Source: Denitrovibrio acetiphilus DSM 12809
Lineage (GTDB): Bacteria; Chrysiogenota; Deferribacteres; Deferribacterales; Geovibrionaceae
Assembly (NCBI RefSeq): GCF_000025725.1
Contig: NC_013943.1
Coordinates: forward strand, 558,001-622,000
Length of the DNA: 64,000 nucleotides
Direction: 5' to 3'
Shown: positions 35,798 to 45,417 of the stretch, one piece after another
Position numbering within the stretch: the stretch's first letter is position 1
Layout: the number at the start of each line of letters is the position of its first letter
Program-made: the position numbers and the translations under genes
Notes under the pieces: model-generated
What the model was told of the DNA's origin: nothing
The model's input: the letters and a program-made list of their open reading frames with translations, nothing else
The model's database searches: none

Positions 35798-35906
35798 CTT
35801 AAGTAACTTCTTATACTTAAATACGATTCTGAATGTATTATCGTAAATACTATGATAAAATCAGTATTCAATTTATATGTGGGAGCATATTTCATTTTAT
35901 TAGTAT

Positions 35907-35933
35907 AAAGCCCCACCAAAATGGCAGGGCTTT
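35907..35933. terminator. Hairpin at the boundary of BREX island and backbone
   Basis: AAAGCCC and GGGCTTT arms around an inner CCA/TGG pair form a terminator-like stem between the converging BREX operon and the minus-strand maintenance operon. T-tracts are weak, so it probably works in both directions with moderate strength. Confidence 0.5.
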
Positions 35934-35966
35934 GAAGAACGTGTAAACAATTAAGCAATATCGAAC

Positions 35967-36386
35967 CTAGTCCTCATTTGGGTACATTATGGTGATGACG
36001 GGGTTAGCGTCGTCGCCAGGGCCGATTACAGAAACCAGCTCATGCACACGCTGGGTGCCGCTGTCATGTTTTCCGGCGATATCCCGAACGCTCACTTTGA
36101 AGCGGACACCGGCGGCCTGCTTGTTCCTTTCGGCTGCCATCCGCATGCAGAATAAAATATCCCACAAGCGGCCAGTAATATCATCCAACCCTTCATACTC
36201 TTCCGGCAGTGCGACACAGCTGTCGTAAACAGCCCTCGTCAGCGCAACCGGAATCTTGAACCCTGCCTGTCTGACAAGCGTCACATGCTCACCTTCTGGC
36301 GTATAGTCTGTTACGTCCACAAGAACGCCATCAGCGATAGCGTCAGAGCGGGTATATGAGAAGACAATGTCATCTTTACCAAACAT
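35967..36386 (-). CDS. DUF6573-like plasmid protein
   Basis: A 139-residue protein resembling small plasmid proteins annotated DUF6573 (I-F-x-Y-x-R-x-x-A-I-x-D-G near the N-terminus, here V-F-S-Y-T-R-S-D-A-I-A-D-G, and a central R-x-W-D-I-L). Function unknown; relatives often sit with antirestriction and SSB genes on conjugative plasmids, as here. ATG 36386 has GGAGGAG five bases upstream and overlaps the preceding gene by 11 bp. Confidence 0.65.
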   Translation of the reverse strand: MFGKDDIVFSYTRSDAIADGVLVDVTDYTPEGEHVTLVRQAGFKIPVALTRAVYDSCVALPEEYEGLDDITGRLWDILFCMRMAAERNKQAAGVRFKVSVRDIAGKHDSGTQRVHELVSVIGPGDDANPVITIMYPNED

Positions 36387-36747
36387 ATCTGCTCCTCCCG
36401 CAAAGTGTTGCGTGAGAGATTTGCTCAGTCTCGTAACAGCTTTTAATGTCATCCAGATAAGAGCTGAAAGTTACGCAGTATTTGTCTACAAATATCTGCT
36501 CATATTCAGATCGATACCTGCGGCCTGAATTATCAAGGTAAGTAATGTCAGGAATGAACCATGAAAGATTAAGCTCGCCAAAAAGCTGACCGGATTCTGT
36601 GATTGTCCTTAACGCCTGCTTAATCTGCCTGATGTTATTTTCAGTCAGATTTACAAACGCTTTGACAGTTACGCCTTTGAATAATTCCGGATCGGTCAGA
36701 ACAGTAAGGATGAGGGTTTTAATGATCGGCTGTTTGTCTGAGCTCAT
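36376..36747 (-). CDS. Hypothetical plasmid protein, paralogue A of a tandem pair
   Basis: A 123-residue protein that aligns along most of its length with the next gene upstream: both have V-K-A-x-V-x-L-T, then W-F-x-x-x-I-T-Y-x-D-N and F-x-S-Y-L. It therefore arose by tandem duplication and has diverged strongly. No known domain. Its ATG overlaps the preceding stop by 4 bp. Confidence 0.6.
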   Translation of the reverse strand: MSSDKQPIIKTLILTVLTDPELFKGVTVKAFVNLTENNIRQIKQALRTITESGQLFGELNLSWFIPDITYLDNSGRRYRSEYEQIFVDKYCVTFSSYLDDIKSCYETEQISHATLCGRSRYVW

Positions 36748-37121
36748 GACAGCCCCCTTACGAGATTGTCAGCGGACTCGTCATCCATAAAGAGCTCTTT
36801 GTGCGTGATGTCCATAGTCTCAAAGCTGACGTTGCAGCCAGATAAGTATGAGTAGAATGACACCCCATGCTTATCAACACAGACATGATCACCTTCAGAA
36901 CTGCATTCTTCGCCTTCGTTATCGAAATAAGTGATATTGGCTCCGAACCATACAAGCGTGAGGCCGATAAATTCGGAACCGGATTTTTCGATAATTTCAC
37001 GACCTTTGCGTATAAGTTCCAGATGTTCAGGTGTTAGGCTGACGATAGCTTTGACAGGAGCTTCCATCCATAAATCATGCTCGGTTTCGACTGATAGCTC
37101 GAAAGTTTTAGCATTATCCAT
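36744..37121 (-). CDS. Hypothetical plasmid protein, paralogue B of a tandem pair
   Basis: A 125-residue acidic protein, paralogous to the gene at 36376 (shared I-T-Y-F-D-N and V-C-V-D-K-H-G-V-S-F-x-S-Y-L region). Cytosolic, no membrane segment. It is encoded just after the ArdC-like gene. The small, acidic nature would fit a DNA-mimic or antirestriction role, but this is speculation. Confidence 0.6.
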   Translation of the reverse strand: MDNAKTFELSVETEHDLWMEAPVKAIVSLTPEHLELIRKGREIIEKSGSEFIGLTLVWFGANITYFDNEGEECSSEGDHVCVDKHGVSFYSYLSGCNVSFETMDITHKELFMDDESADNLVRGLS

Positions 37122-37131
37122 GACAGCCTCC

Positions 37132-37956
37132 TTATGACGCTATCAGGTCTTTGCTGGCTTCCAGCTCAACCGATTCAATGATCTCTTTGGAAACCTTATA
37201 CGCCACGTCCACAGACTCCATGATCTGGTCGATGTCGCCTTTGCCCCATCCGAAGAGGTAGCCAAAGGAATATTCGCCGGAATCAATGCCGAAGTGTTCC
37301 GCCACGATAAAGGCCGTCATCTCCGCCTCGATCTCTTTAACGCTTTTCAGCTTCTCTTCGTTGCCGACGTGGTTAAGGACGCAGTGAGCAACCTCATGGA
37401 TGAGGGTTTTCAGTTTCTGCTCCTCGCTTTTGATCTCATTGAGAACAATGGCGCAGCCGTCGGTATAGCCTCCCAGCGGTGCAGTGAGCTTCTGCTGGGA
37501 TATGCTGTAAGTTCTACCGAATACACTCATAAACCTTTCAAAGAGCTCTGTGTGCCCTCCGAAGTCACTTACGAGCGACGGCACCTTATCCCCATCAGTC
37601 TGGCTAATGTCGAATACAGGGACAGATACAAAGCCTGACAGGCGTTCCTGCTGAACGTCAACCTCCAGGCCGGTTTCCTCGTCAATTTCTTTGGATTTGT
37701 TTTTCCTGAAGCGTGGCGCAAATATCATAATCGCCTTTTCGCCTTTCCGGACAAACCTTCCGAGCTCATTCCATTTCCGCATTCCGGCAACGTGCGTTGC
37801 ATATGGGTTATGCTGGTATATGAGCAGTGTATTGACGAAAGAATAGTTTCGGAGCTTGGCCAGAAAGGAGAGATAGTCCTGCAGCATGCCGCTGTTGACG
37901 ATGTTTTCTATCCCGTCCCTGATCATTTCCCTGAGTTCCATTTTGTTCTTAAACAT
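37132..37956 (-). CDS. ArdC-like antirestriction protein with zincin motif
   Basis: A 274-residue protein: N-terminal ArdC-type ssDNA-binding domain (S-F-V-N-T-L-L-I-Y-x-H-N-P near residues 40-52, then W-x-x-x-G-R-x-V-R-K-G-E-K-A-I), and a C-terminal IrrE/ImmA-like metallopeptidase region with the zinc motif H-E-V-A-H. ArdC proteins coat and protect incoming single-stranded plasmid DNA during conjugation. ATG 37956 has GGAGG six bases upstream. It follows an OB-fold gene, consistent with a leading-region-like establishment operon. Confidence 0.85.
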   Translation of the reverse strand: MFKNKMELREMIRDGIENIVNSGMLQDYLSFLAKLRNYSFVNTLLIYQHNPYATHVAGMRKWNELGRFVRKGEKAIMIFAPRFRKNKSKEIDEETGLEVDVQQERLSGFVSVPVFDISQTDGDKVPSLVSDFGGHTELFERFMSVFGRTYSISQQKLTAPLGGYTDGCAIVLNEIKSEEQKLKTLIHEVAHCVLNHVGNEEKLKSVKEIEAEMTAFIVAEHFGIDSGEYSFGYLFGWGKGDIDQIMESVDVAYKVSKEIIESVELEASKDLIAS

Positions 37957-38052
37957 TGTGTGCCTCCACATGGTTTTTGTGACGGGGCACACTGATAGCC
38001 CATGACGGGTGTAGTGTCCCCGTCTGGGTTAAACGATAAACAATTTGATGTC

Positions 38053-38622
38053 TTAAGCGGTCTTTTGCATTTCGCTCGCTGGCAGTATCTCGTTGAGATA
38101 TCTTTTGCCGTTTTCGCTGGTGTAAACAACAGCGTTTACAGTCTGCTGCACGTCGAGAAGTACAGTATTTTTTGTCCTCTGTGTGATGACAAAAGGCTCC
38201 TGAAATCCTGCAAACATTATTCCGTTGCCGTCTTTTTTTATGATGACAAGATTCTCCATAGTGGAAATATTCCTGTCCGGTTTAGACGATGATGAAGATG
38301 TCTGGGCGGATTCGGTCTGCTGAGAGTTTTCAGCATTTGCGGAAACTGGCTGTACCTGATGATCGTGCACGATTATTCTGAGATATCCTCTGGAGTCTGA
38401 TTCAACAAGGCTGTTGTCTTTAACATCAAACCTTCTTGTGGTCAGCCTGCCTGTGATGGATATGAAGTCTCCGGACTGCGCACTGATTTCAGTAAAAGAG
38501 ATCAGATAGGCTGCGCTGGAGTCCCCGAATATTTCGACACACAGTGCTGAAGCCGCTTTGCCTTGATAAGACACGCTTTGACATGATTTAACGATACCTG
38601 TGAGATTAACCTGATTAAACAT
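38053..38622 (-). CDS. OB-fold single-stranded DNA-binding protein-like
   Basis: A 189-residue protein whose first 100 residues read like an SSB/OB fold (M-F-N-Q-V-N-L-T-G-I-V-K, a G-D-F-I-S-I-T-G-R-L strand, then a late hydrophobic strand), followed by a Ser/Gln/Thr-rich linker and a second short beta domain. It lacks the acidic D-x-P-F tip of bacterial SSB. It is a likely second SSB-like protein of the element, heading the operon with ArdC. GGAGG six bases upstream of ATG 38622 sets the start. Confidence 0.6.
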   Translation of the reverse strand: MFNQVNLTGIVKSCQSVSYQGKAASALCVEIFGDSSAAYLISFTEISAQSGDFISITGRLTTRRFDVKDNSLVESDSRGYLRIIVHDHQVQPVSANAENSQQTESAQTSSSSSKPDRNISTMENLVIIKKDGNGIMFAGFQEPFVITQRTKNTVLLDVQQTVNAVVYTSENGKRYLNEILPASEMQKTA

Positions 38623-38999
38623 AATATACCTCCGTAGTGTAATGATTTGACTGTACACAGGCATATTTCTGTCCCGCTGCAGGGTTAGAAAATGCCCTGC
38701 ACAGGGTAGGTTAATTCGATACAAGAGAAACAAATGATCGGTGGTGTTCCGACTTGTCCACAAAAAGCGGATCATCCAAAAGGATGTAAATATGTTTAAA
38801 GGATATATTAGGTAAGTTTTTATGCAATAAAGCAGTTTGCAATTAAAGGTATAATATTAATAGTAAAAAATAATAAGTTTAAATATTGTTTGCCTTAGGT
38901 TAGACTATATAACTGTTTACATATAGCAAATATGGATTTCTTATTCTGAAGTGTAAGTTTATTAATCAACTGTCAAGTATTTGTTTGTGAGGATTTTTT
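38623..38999. other. Intergenic region between backbone and DUF4062 module
   Basis: This 377-bp stretch holds no convincing gene. The left part (to about 38770) has backbone-like composition and contains a hairpin with 7-bp arms TGCAGGG/CCCTGCA (38678-38701) in the leader of the SSB-like operon. The right part is much AT-richer and looks like the imported edge of the next module. TATATAAC at about 38907-38914 could be the -10 of the gene at 39000, which has a GTGAGGA ribosome site. Confidence 0.5.
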
Positions 39000-41225
39000 A
39001 TGAAATGGATAGATTCTTCAGATATTAAAAACTGGGCAAATAAAAGAGATGCACAAGATCTGTTGCCGCTACTTATTAGGAAACTGATACATGCCTCAGT
39101 GGATGTTGAATCTATTGATATTCCTGCTGGCAGCTCAGTTTCTACTGGTGGTTGGGATGGTATTGTTAAAACAAATGGACAACACGCTTACGTCCCCTCT
39201 GGAGATTCGGTATGGGAATTTGGTGTAGACCAACAGGCAATTAAAAAGGCTGAGAGTGATTACGTAAAAAGAGTCAAAGACCCGCTCACTGAAACTCCAG
39301 CAGATACTCATTATGTCTTTGCTTCACCAAGAGCGTTCACGAAGAATAGGACGTGGGCCAAAGATAAATCACAAGACAATGTATGGAAGACAGTTAGAGC
39401 TTATAACGCTAGTGATTTAGAGGCATGGTTGAATATTTGCCCATCAGTTTCTAAATGGTTCTCAGCTCAAATTGGTCTTCACTCTGCTGATAAAGTGGAG
39501 TCATTAGAGATTTGGTGGGATGAGTGGAGTTCTGTCACCAAGCCGGTAACTTCTACAGAGCTTCTTTTAAATGATAGACAAGAAACTCTTGAGTCTTTTA
39601 AGGACTTAATTGCCCAAAGTCGATTTATGTTTTCGATAGAATCAGACTCTCTGGATGAGAGTATTGCTTTTATATATTGTGCAGCGAATTCTCTTGAGCA
39701 AACGTTAAGAGACAATTTCTTATCTAAAGCAATTATTATAAGATCAAAAGCTGACTATGACAGTATTGTTAACAACAGCGATAATTGTATTATAATTCCT
39801 GTTTTCCCAGAATTTGAAGGCGGTCGCTATGCTCTAGATAAAGGTCATTCATTAATAGTTCCTGTTGGTCAATCAAAAAGTTTTAAAGGAAGTTCTATAA
39901 CTTTAGAAAGATTAAGTAAAAGTGCTTTTACAAAAGCATTGGAAACGATGGGGCTCATACACCAAAAAGCGTGGCAGATTGCTGCGGATACAAAGAGGTC
40001 ACTTACTGTATTTCGTCGAATTAATACCGATGGCAAACTTATAAAACCATATTGGTCTTCAGCAGATGTAAAGTTATTAGTTCCTATGTTATTAATTGGA
40101 ACATTTGACTCAAACAATGAGTCTGATAAGCAAATGGCATCCATGCTATTTGATGCAGACTACGACGAAATAGATAAATTCCTTCAAAATCTATCACTAG
40201 GCGAAGATCCTTTTGTACGTAAGATAAGAGGGGTTTGGGAACTCATATCTTTTAGAGACGCTTGGTATTTCCTTTCAAACGAGATAGATGATGCTGTAAA
40301 AGAAAGATATCGGAAATGTTTTTTAACTGTATACAGTGATGAAAATACAAGATTTCTTAAAGAGTTAGAAGAGCGTTATTTAGTTCCGACTAATGAGCAA
40401 TATGAGTTTTCTGTTTATATGAGAAGATCTTTAAAGAATACTTTTGCTTTATTAGCACTTGAATCTGATAACCAATCTGATAACCAATCTTATGTCGATT
40501 CATTATTAGGTGAGATTTTAAACGAAAGTACAACGTGGAACCTTTGGGCGTCTCTCAGAGATGAGTTATCGATCTTTGCTGAAGCAGCACCAGCTTCATA
40601 TTTATGTGGTATTTCATATCTCGTTACTCAAAAAGAAAAGGTTTCTGAACTCTATCGGTCATCATCAAATGCTTTGTTTGGAGGACATTCTCTTACTGGT
40701 ATCTTATGGGGACTTGAGAATATTGTTTGGTCTGAAGATTATGGCGAGAAGGCAGTTATCTTAATAGCAAAACTAGCTTTACTCGACCCTGAGCCAAAAA
40801 GCAATTATGTAAATCGTCCAATTAATAGTCTAAAAGAAATATTTAAATACTGGCACCCTCAAGGAAATTTTAGCTCTGATACACGTATAGAGCTTATTGA
40901 ACAGATACACTCATTAAACAATGAACTCGGTTGGAATATCATCGATAGTGCATTGCCCTATAGAGGTGGTGGTACCGCTAGTGGGATTTCTAAACCAATG
41001 TGGAGAGAATTTAGAGAAATAGAGAAAGTGACTTATGGTGATATAAATTGTTTTGCAAACAATCTATATAAAAAAGCTATTGAGTTAATTAATTCGAGCA
41101 GAAGTATAATTATTATGCTCAAGCGTGGAGACAAAATAAATGATGATAATTTTGATTTACTAGGGGCTGTTCACATTTATTTTAACCATATGATTACAGC
41201 CACCAATGTTACCATTGCCTCATAG
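39000..41225 (+). pseudogene. 5' part of a large nuclease-like defence protein, interrupted by IS5-family element
   Basis: Codons up to 41162 are native (about 721 residues); the last 21 codons to the stop at 41225 belong to the IS. The N-terminal domain (residues 1-160) has G-G-W-D-G (about 49-53), S-V-W-E-F-G (about 70-75) and later Y-V-F-A-S-P-R; spacing resembles a PD-(D/E)xK-type nuclease, as in a known uncharacterised family of 1200-1300-residue proteins. The rest is helical with no intact P-loop. Joining at the 2-bp target repeat restores one open frame (...DLL-VSEL...) to 43554. The gene was recently inactivated or reduced to fragments. Confidence 0.75.
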
Positions 41226-41989
41226 TTTCTTGCAAGTTTTTCATATCTTGTGGCAATTCGCCGGAATTCTTTCATTCGCTGAAAGAGCCTTTCAACCAGA
41301 TTGCGCTCTTTATACAAATGCTTGTCATATTTCCGTTGTTCTAATCTATTACATTTAGGCGGGATAACTGCAACAGCACCAGCCTGTATTATTGAAGACA
41401 CAAAAGCATTGGAATCGTACCCTCTGTCAGCAATCACATAAGCAGGTGAAAATCCTGCGATGAGATTATCTGCCTGAGCGTATTCCGACTCCTGTCCTCC
41501 CGTAAGGATAAACCTTACAGGGTTGCCATGTGAATCCACAGATGCATGAATCTTAGTACTCAGACCGCCTCTGGAACGCCCTTGGCATTCTTGGTTTTGG
41601 CAGTTTTTTTTGATGCACCATGTTGATGAACCCTTACAATACTGCCGTCTACCATAAGGTACTCAAGGTCTGCATCTCCAGACAGCTCTGCAAATACTTT
41701 CTGCCAAACATCCTTTTTAGCCCATCTGTCATAACGTACGTATACACTATGCCATTTGCCAAAGCAGGGGTGCATGTCACGCCAAGGACTACCTGTTCTG
41801 GCTATCCATAAGACTGCTTCTACAAAAAGACGGTTATCTTTAGCTGTTACTCCGCTGTCGCTCTTTTTTCCGGGGAGCATATCTTTGATGCGTTCCCATT
41901 GTTCATCTGATAATTGAGCTCTATACATAAAATACTCCAATTATTTCATTGGAATATATATCGGCATTAATTTAAATGTGAACAGCCCC
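41163..41989. mobile_element. IS5-family (IS427/IS1031-like group) insertion sequence
   Basis: An 827-bp element bounded by inverted repeats GGGGCTGTTCACATTTA (17 bp identical, then partly matching). It is flanked by direct TA (41161-41162 and 41990-41991), or CTAG if the palindromic target is counted as duplicated. It encodes one transposase in two frames. It splits the gene beginning at 39000. Confidence 0.93.
41177..41940 (-). CDS. IS5-family DDE transposase expressed through a -1 frameshift
   Basis: Two ORFs make one protein. The first (41940 leftwards, beginning M-E-Y-F-M-Y-R-A) has the IS4/IS5 helix-turn-helix region and the first catalytic Asp (M-V-D-G-S). The second, in the -1 frame, supplies A-D-R-G-Y-D (second Asp) and the Y-K-E-R-N-L-V-E-R block with catalytic Glu. 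Frames meet at a run of eight A residues (complement of 41604-41611), a slippery site; slipping back one base yields the family sequence R-S-R-G-G-L-S-T-K-I-H. This is programmed frameshifting typical of this IS group rather than decay. Confidence 0.9.
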
Positions 41990-41991
41990 TA

Positions 41992-43554
41992 GTGTCTGAA
42001 TTGGAGAATGTTGAACAATATAATTTAGAAATGTCAGAGAAGAAAACAATTTGGGAGCAATTAGAAGGATTAATATCAAGCTGCGAAAAGCAAGAACGTA
42101 GCAACATAATACAACGTGCAAATGTTTTTAGAGAGCTAGCAAACACATATAAACCTGATGATATAATTCAAACAAACATTTCGTGGTTTTCATATGACTA
42201 TCAGGTTATTAGAAAAAAATATCCAGAAGCAGAAGATTATAAAGAATATATTGAAGTACTTGATGTTGATAGATTTAAGATTTTGAAAGATATTTTTGAA
42301 CAAAAGGGTGTTGATGGATTAATACAAATAGCAAAACTTTCTGAGGATTCCAGATCTGTCGGTCGAGTTATTGGTGCTAATTCATATTTTTATGATGAAG
42401 TTGACCGTTATTTATTATCAAATTCAGAACATTTAGATAGTGCTCAAAATATTTTATATGAATCATATATAACAAGAAGAGTAAAAGAGGATAGACAATA
42501 TTTAGATTACATAATTGAACAACGATGTTTCACTGATAAATTCAAGGCTAAAGTTCTTGTATGGTGTGTTGGAGCAATTAATACTTTATTCGACTATTTA
42601 GAAAACTTTGATGAGTCAGAGAGAGAATTTTTTTGGGAAAATGCTTACTCTTATCACCTGCACGAGGATCTTGACTCAACTCATATTATTGAAAATTATC
42701 TGAGATATGATAATCCAATATCAGCTTTAGAGTTTTCAGTTGGAGCTAGAAAGAAAGAGCAAATACCTCCTGCAATTTTGCAAAATGTTCTTTGGGCTTT
42801 AGCAAAACATTCACCTAAAAGACAAATTGGTAATATGGACACATATTATATTGAGCTAGCTTTCGAGAGGCTTTGGGATTCCGAAGAAGTAAATGATACA
42901 GAAATTCTAAAGCTAGAATGGGCATTTCTGAAATTATGGGATGGATATGATGGTAAGTACCCAAAATATATTAATAAACAGATAGCTTCTGACCCCTCAT
43001 TTTTTGTTGAGTTATTGTCTTTTGCATTTAAACCCAAGAATTCTGAAAAAAATGACCAAAATATTTCCAAATTACAAGCCGAAAATGCTTATCACGCACT
43101 AGATTTGTGGAATATAGTGCCGGGACAAAGTGAAGATGGAGAAATAGATTTAGCTAGTCTAAAAAAGTGGATAAGCGAGGTTCGGCATAAGTCTGAAGAA
43201 AATGATAGAATTGATATTTGTGATCAATATATAGGTCAAATATTGGCAAAAAACCCAAAAGTTAAGTCTTATGAGGTTCCTGATAAAGCTATACTCGAAA
43301 TTCTTAATGAAGGTATAAGTGAGCATGTAAAAACTGGGTTTGCTGTCCAGTTTAGCAATAATAGAGGTGTACACAGTATTGATGTGAAAGATCCTGGGAA
43401 AGGTGCAAGAGATTTAGCAGCATCTTGTCGTAGTATTTCTCAAGTATTACTAATTTCGTATCCGAAAGTGTCTGAAATATATACTTCTATAGCAAATAAT
43501 TATGAATATGAATCAAAATGGCAAAACGATCAATCAGAGCTGGAAGGGTATTAA
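41992..43554 (+). pseudogene. 3' part of the interrupted large nuclease-like defence protein
   Basis: About 520 codons in frame with the 5' part once the IS and one target copy are removed. It is all helical, with a conserved-looking C-terminal block (G-F-A-V-Q-F-S-N-N-R-G-V-H, then A-R-D-L-A-A and a Y-E-Y-E-S tail) that I recall at the C-terminus of full-length relatives. The GTG at 41992 has no ribosome site and should not be an authentic start. The frame is otherwise undamaged, so the insertion is recent. Confidence 0.72.
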
Positions 43555-43556
43555 TT

Positions 43557-44414
43557 ATGTGGAAGTTGCACCAAATATTTTTAAGTTCAACCTTCAGCGA
43601 TCTTGTTGATGCAAGGTCTAGAGTAATTGAAGGGTTACTTAATGGTGGATTTTATCCGAGAGGTATGGAGCATTTTCCAGCGACTGGTTGTGAACAAGAA
43701 AAATATATAGAAAAAGCTATCGATAGAAGCAGTTTAGTGGTTTTATTATTGAACAATAGATACGGCAATGAAATTGACCGACTTGATAAAAAATCATACA
43801 CTCATTTTGAATATGAGTATGCTAGGAAAAAGAACAAACCCATTTTAAGTTTCATTAACGATAAAATTAAGCACGATAAAAAAGAAAGTATAGAGCAACA
43901 AAGAAAACTTGAAGAATTAAAAACGCAGGCCAAGAAAAATTCAATTTGTCATTTTTTTGATAATAAAGATAAAAAATATTCAGCATTAAGAGAAAAAATT
44001 ATATCTTCTGTTTACCAGAATGTAAATGATTGCGCTGTATTTTGGATTAATAACACAGAATTAGATTCTATGATAGATTCTATTAAAATTCAATCTGTGG
44101 ACAAAGCCACTGGAAATTATAATGAAATGGAAGAAATTGAAGTACAGCGTATTATGAAGATATTAAAGTCCTATCCTAGATTTACTTTTGAAAATTTTAA
44201 AAAGCAACTTGGACAAGAGATTAATTTGGCATCAACGAGCACATTTGCTAATAATGGAGTTTTGGATTTAATTTCTAGGCTATTATTAAATAATTATATC
44301 AAGCTTGATCTATCTGATAATAAAGGGGATATCGTGTTTAAAGTTACTAATAGGGTATTTCAAAATAAAGAAAGTAATCTTAAAGAAGAGACAGGTTTTA
44401 CTAACTATTATTAA
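43557..44414 (+). CDS. DUF4062-domain protein, candidate defence effector or sensor
   Basis: A 285-residue protein with an N-terminal DUF4062 domain: F-L-S-S-T-F-S-D-L at residues 8-16, then L-x-x-G-x-x-P-x-G-M-E, a catalytic-looking R-S-S-L-V-V-L-L-L-x-x-R-Y-G and S-Y-T-H-F-E-Y-E-Y-A. DUF4062 resembles TIR-like NAD-binding folds and appears in phage-defence proteins. The C-terminal 120 residues look like a winged-helix pair. ATG 43557 lies two bases after the upstream gene, so both formed one operon before the IS insertion. Confidence 0.78.
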   Translation: MWKLHQIFLSSTFSDLVDARSRVIEGLLNGGFYPRGMEHFPATGCEQEKYIEKAIDRSSLVVLLLNNRYGNEIDRLDKKSYTHFEYEYARKKNKPILSFINDKIKHDKKESIEQQRKLEELKTQAKKNSICHFFDNKDKKYSALREKIISSVYQNVNDCAVFWINNTELDSMIDSIKIQSVDKATGNYNEMEEIEVQRIMKILKSYPRFTFENFKKQLGQEINLASTSTFANNGVLDLISRLLLNNYIKLDLSDNKGDIVFKVTNRVFQNKESNLKEETGFTNYY

Positions 44415-44420
44415 ATTTAT

Positions 44421-44726
44421 TTATTGCTTTGACACTAATTCCTTTGCCTTCTTATACTTATATCCGCACTTGGAGCTGATCTTCTCAACTGTGGATTCGA
44501 GGGCACGGCAGTTCGCGTAGAATTCGTTCAAAAGAGCTTGAACTTCCTCGACGGAAAAGCCGTCCTGAAGCAGGTTACGTTTCAAGGTACTGATGCCGAT
44601 GTCGGCCTGTGAGAGGATTAGGACGAGCATGTGGCTCTCTGGTGTTCTAGTGAAGACAACCTTTGTGTCTGGTCTTTTGGCGAGCTCTATCTTCTTTTCC
44701 ACGATACTTTTCTTACCTGCGGCCAT
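44421..44726 (-). CDS. Small helical protein, last gene of the second transfer cluster
   Basis: A 101-residue cytosolic protein (starts M-A-A-G-K-K-S-I), rich in charged helices. GGAGAAGA precedes ATG 44726, and it overlaps the gene before it by 14 bp. No recognised family. Possibly relaxosome or regulatory accessory. Confidence 0.5.
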   Translation of the reverse strand: MAAGKKSIVEKKIELAKRPDTKVVFTRTPESHMLVLILSQADIGISTLKRNLLQDGFSVEEVQALLNEFYANCRALESTVEKISSKCGYKYKKAKELVSKQ

Positions 44727-45417
44727 ATGGTCTTCTCCTGTCATTTTTTCTGTTTTCAGAGGCGATGTAACTGCCCCAGCAGAGCAATATAAAAATCAGA
44801 GCCGTGAGCAGCATCATCCATGAACTGCTCAGTAGCACAGGGCGGATATCTCGCACCCAGTAGTAGATTTCCTTCCGGAAAACTGAGCTGACTCTGGTCA
44901 TTTTATTCAGTACGCTGTAGAGGTTCGCATCTGTTATAACCACATAATAGACAAAGTGGTAAAAGGCGGCACTGGAGACAGCCTTTATAAAGCTCCCTGT
45001 AGTCGCTCCCCAAAATAGATTATTCAGCATCAGTTTTGTGACTCTGCCTGCGTTAAACCTTGCGGCATATGTGAAAAACAGTGCATAAACCAGACTGAAC
45101 GAGATGGTCATAACAAACACATATCCCCTGTCGAAGAGCGTCGGAACCCTATGCCCGAAAACCGGAATCTTTGCCTGTATAACCCCCACAAAAAGAGGCA
45201 TCAGAAGCATCATCAAAAAACCGCCGTGTATGACGGTCTTCATACCGAGCCAGAAATATTCCATCCGCATGTCTATAGTGTAGTAATCCTCCGGAATGAC
45301 AGAGCCGCCGGACTCTGCGACGGAATATCTCTGAATCTCTCCGATAACCTCAAGCAGCCCCGCAGGCTTATGCCTCTCCTGCGCCGTTTCTATTGGTATA
45401 ACATCTGTTTCAGCCAT
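44713..45417 (-). CDS. Polytopic inner-membrane protein of the transfer cluster
   Basis: A 234-residue protein with four to five membrane segments (about residues 58-80, 95-115, 125-150, 205-225) and a short hydrophilic N-terminus. No family recognised. Coupled by overlap to its neighbours on both sides, so it is part of the transfer operon. Confidence 0.55.
   Translation of the reverse strand: MAETDVIPIETAQERHKPAGLLEVIGEIQRYSVAESGGSVIPEDYYTIDMRMEYFWLGMKTVIHGGFLMMLLMPLFVGVIQAKIPVFGHRVPTLFDRGYVFVMTISFSLVYALFFTYAARFNAGRVTKLMLNNLFWGATTGSFIKAVSSAAFYHFVYYVVITDANLYSVLNKMTRVSSVFRKEIYYWVRDIRPVLLSSSWMMLLTALIFILLCWGSYIASENRKNDRRRPYGRR

Noticed and set aside
37972-38050. Possible further copy of the GTTTACCCCC box before the ArdC-like gene
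   Set aside because: The minus strand reads GTTTAACCCAG, with an extra base and no CATTATC block at five bases; the resemblance is too weak.
41177-41940. Reading the two-frame IS5 transposase as a decayed pseudogene
   Set aside because: The frame change falls at an A8 slippery run and gives the family consensus on -1 slippage, with both ends intact, so programmed frameshifting is the better explanation.
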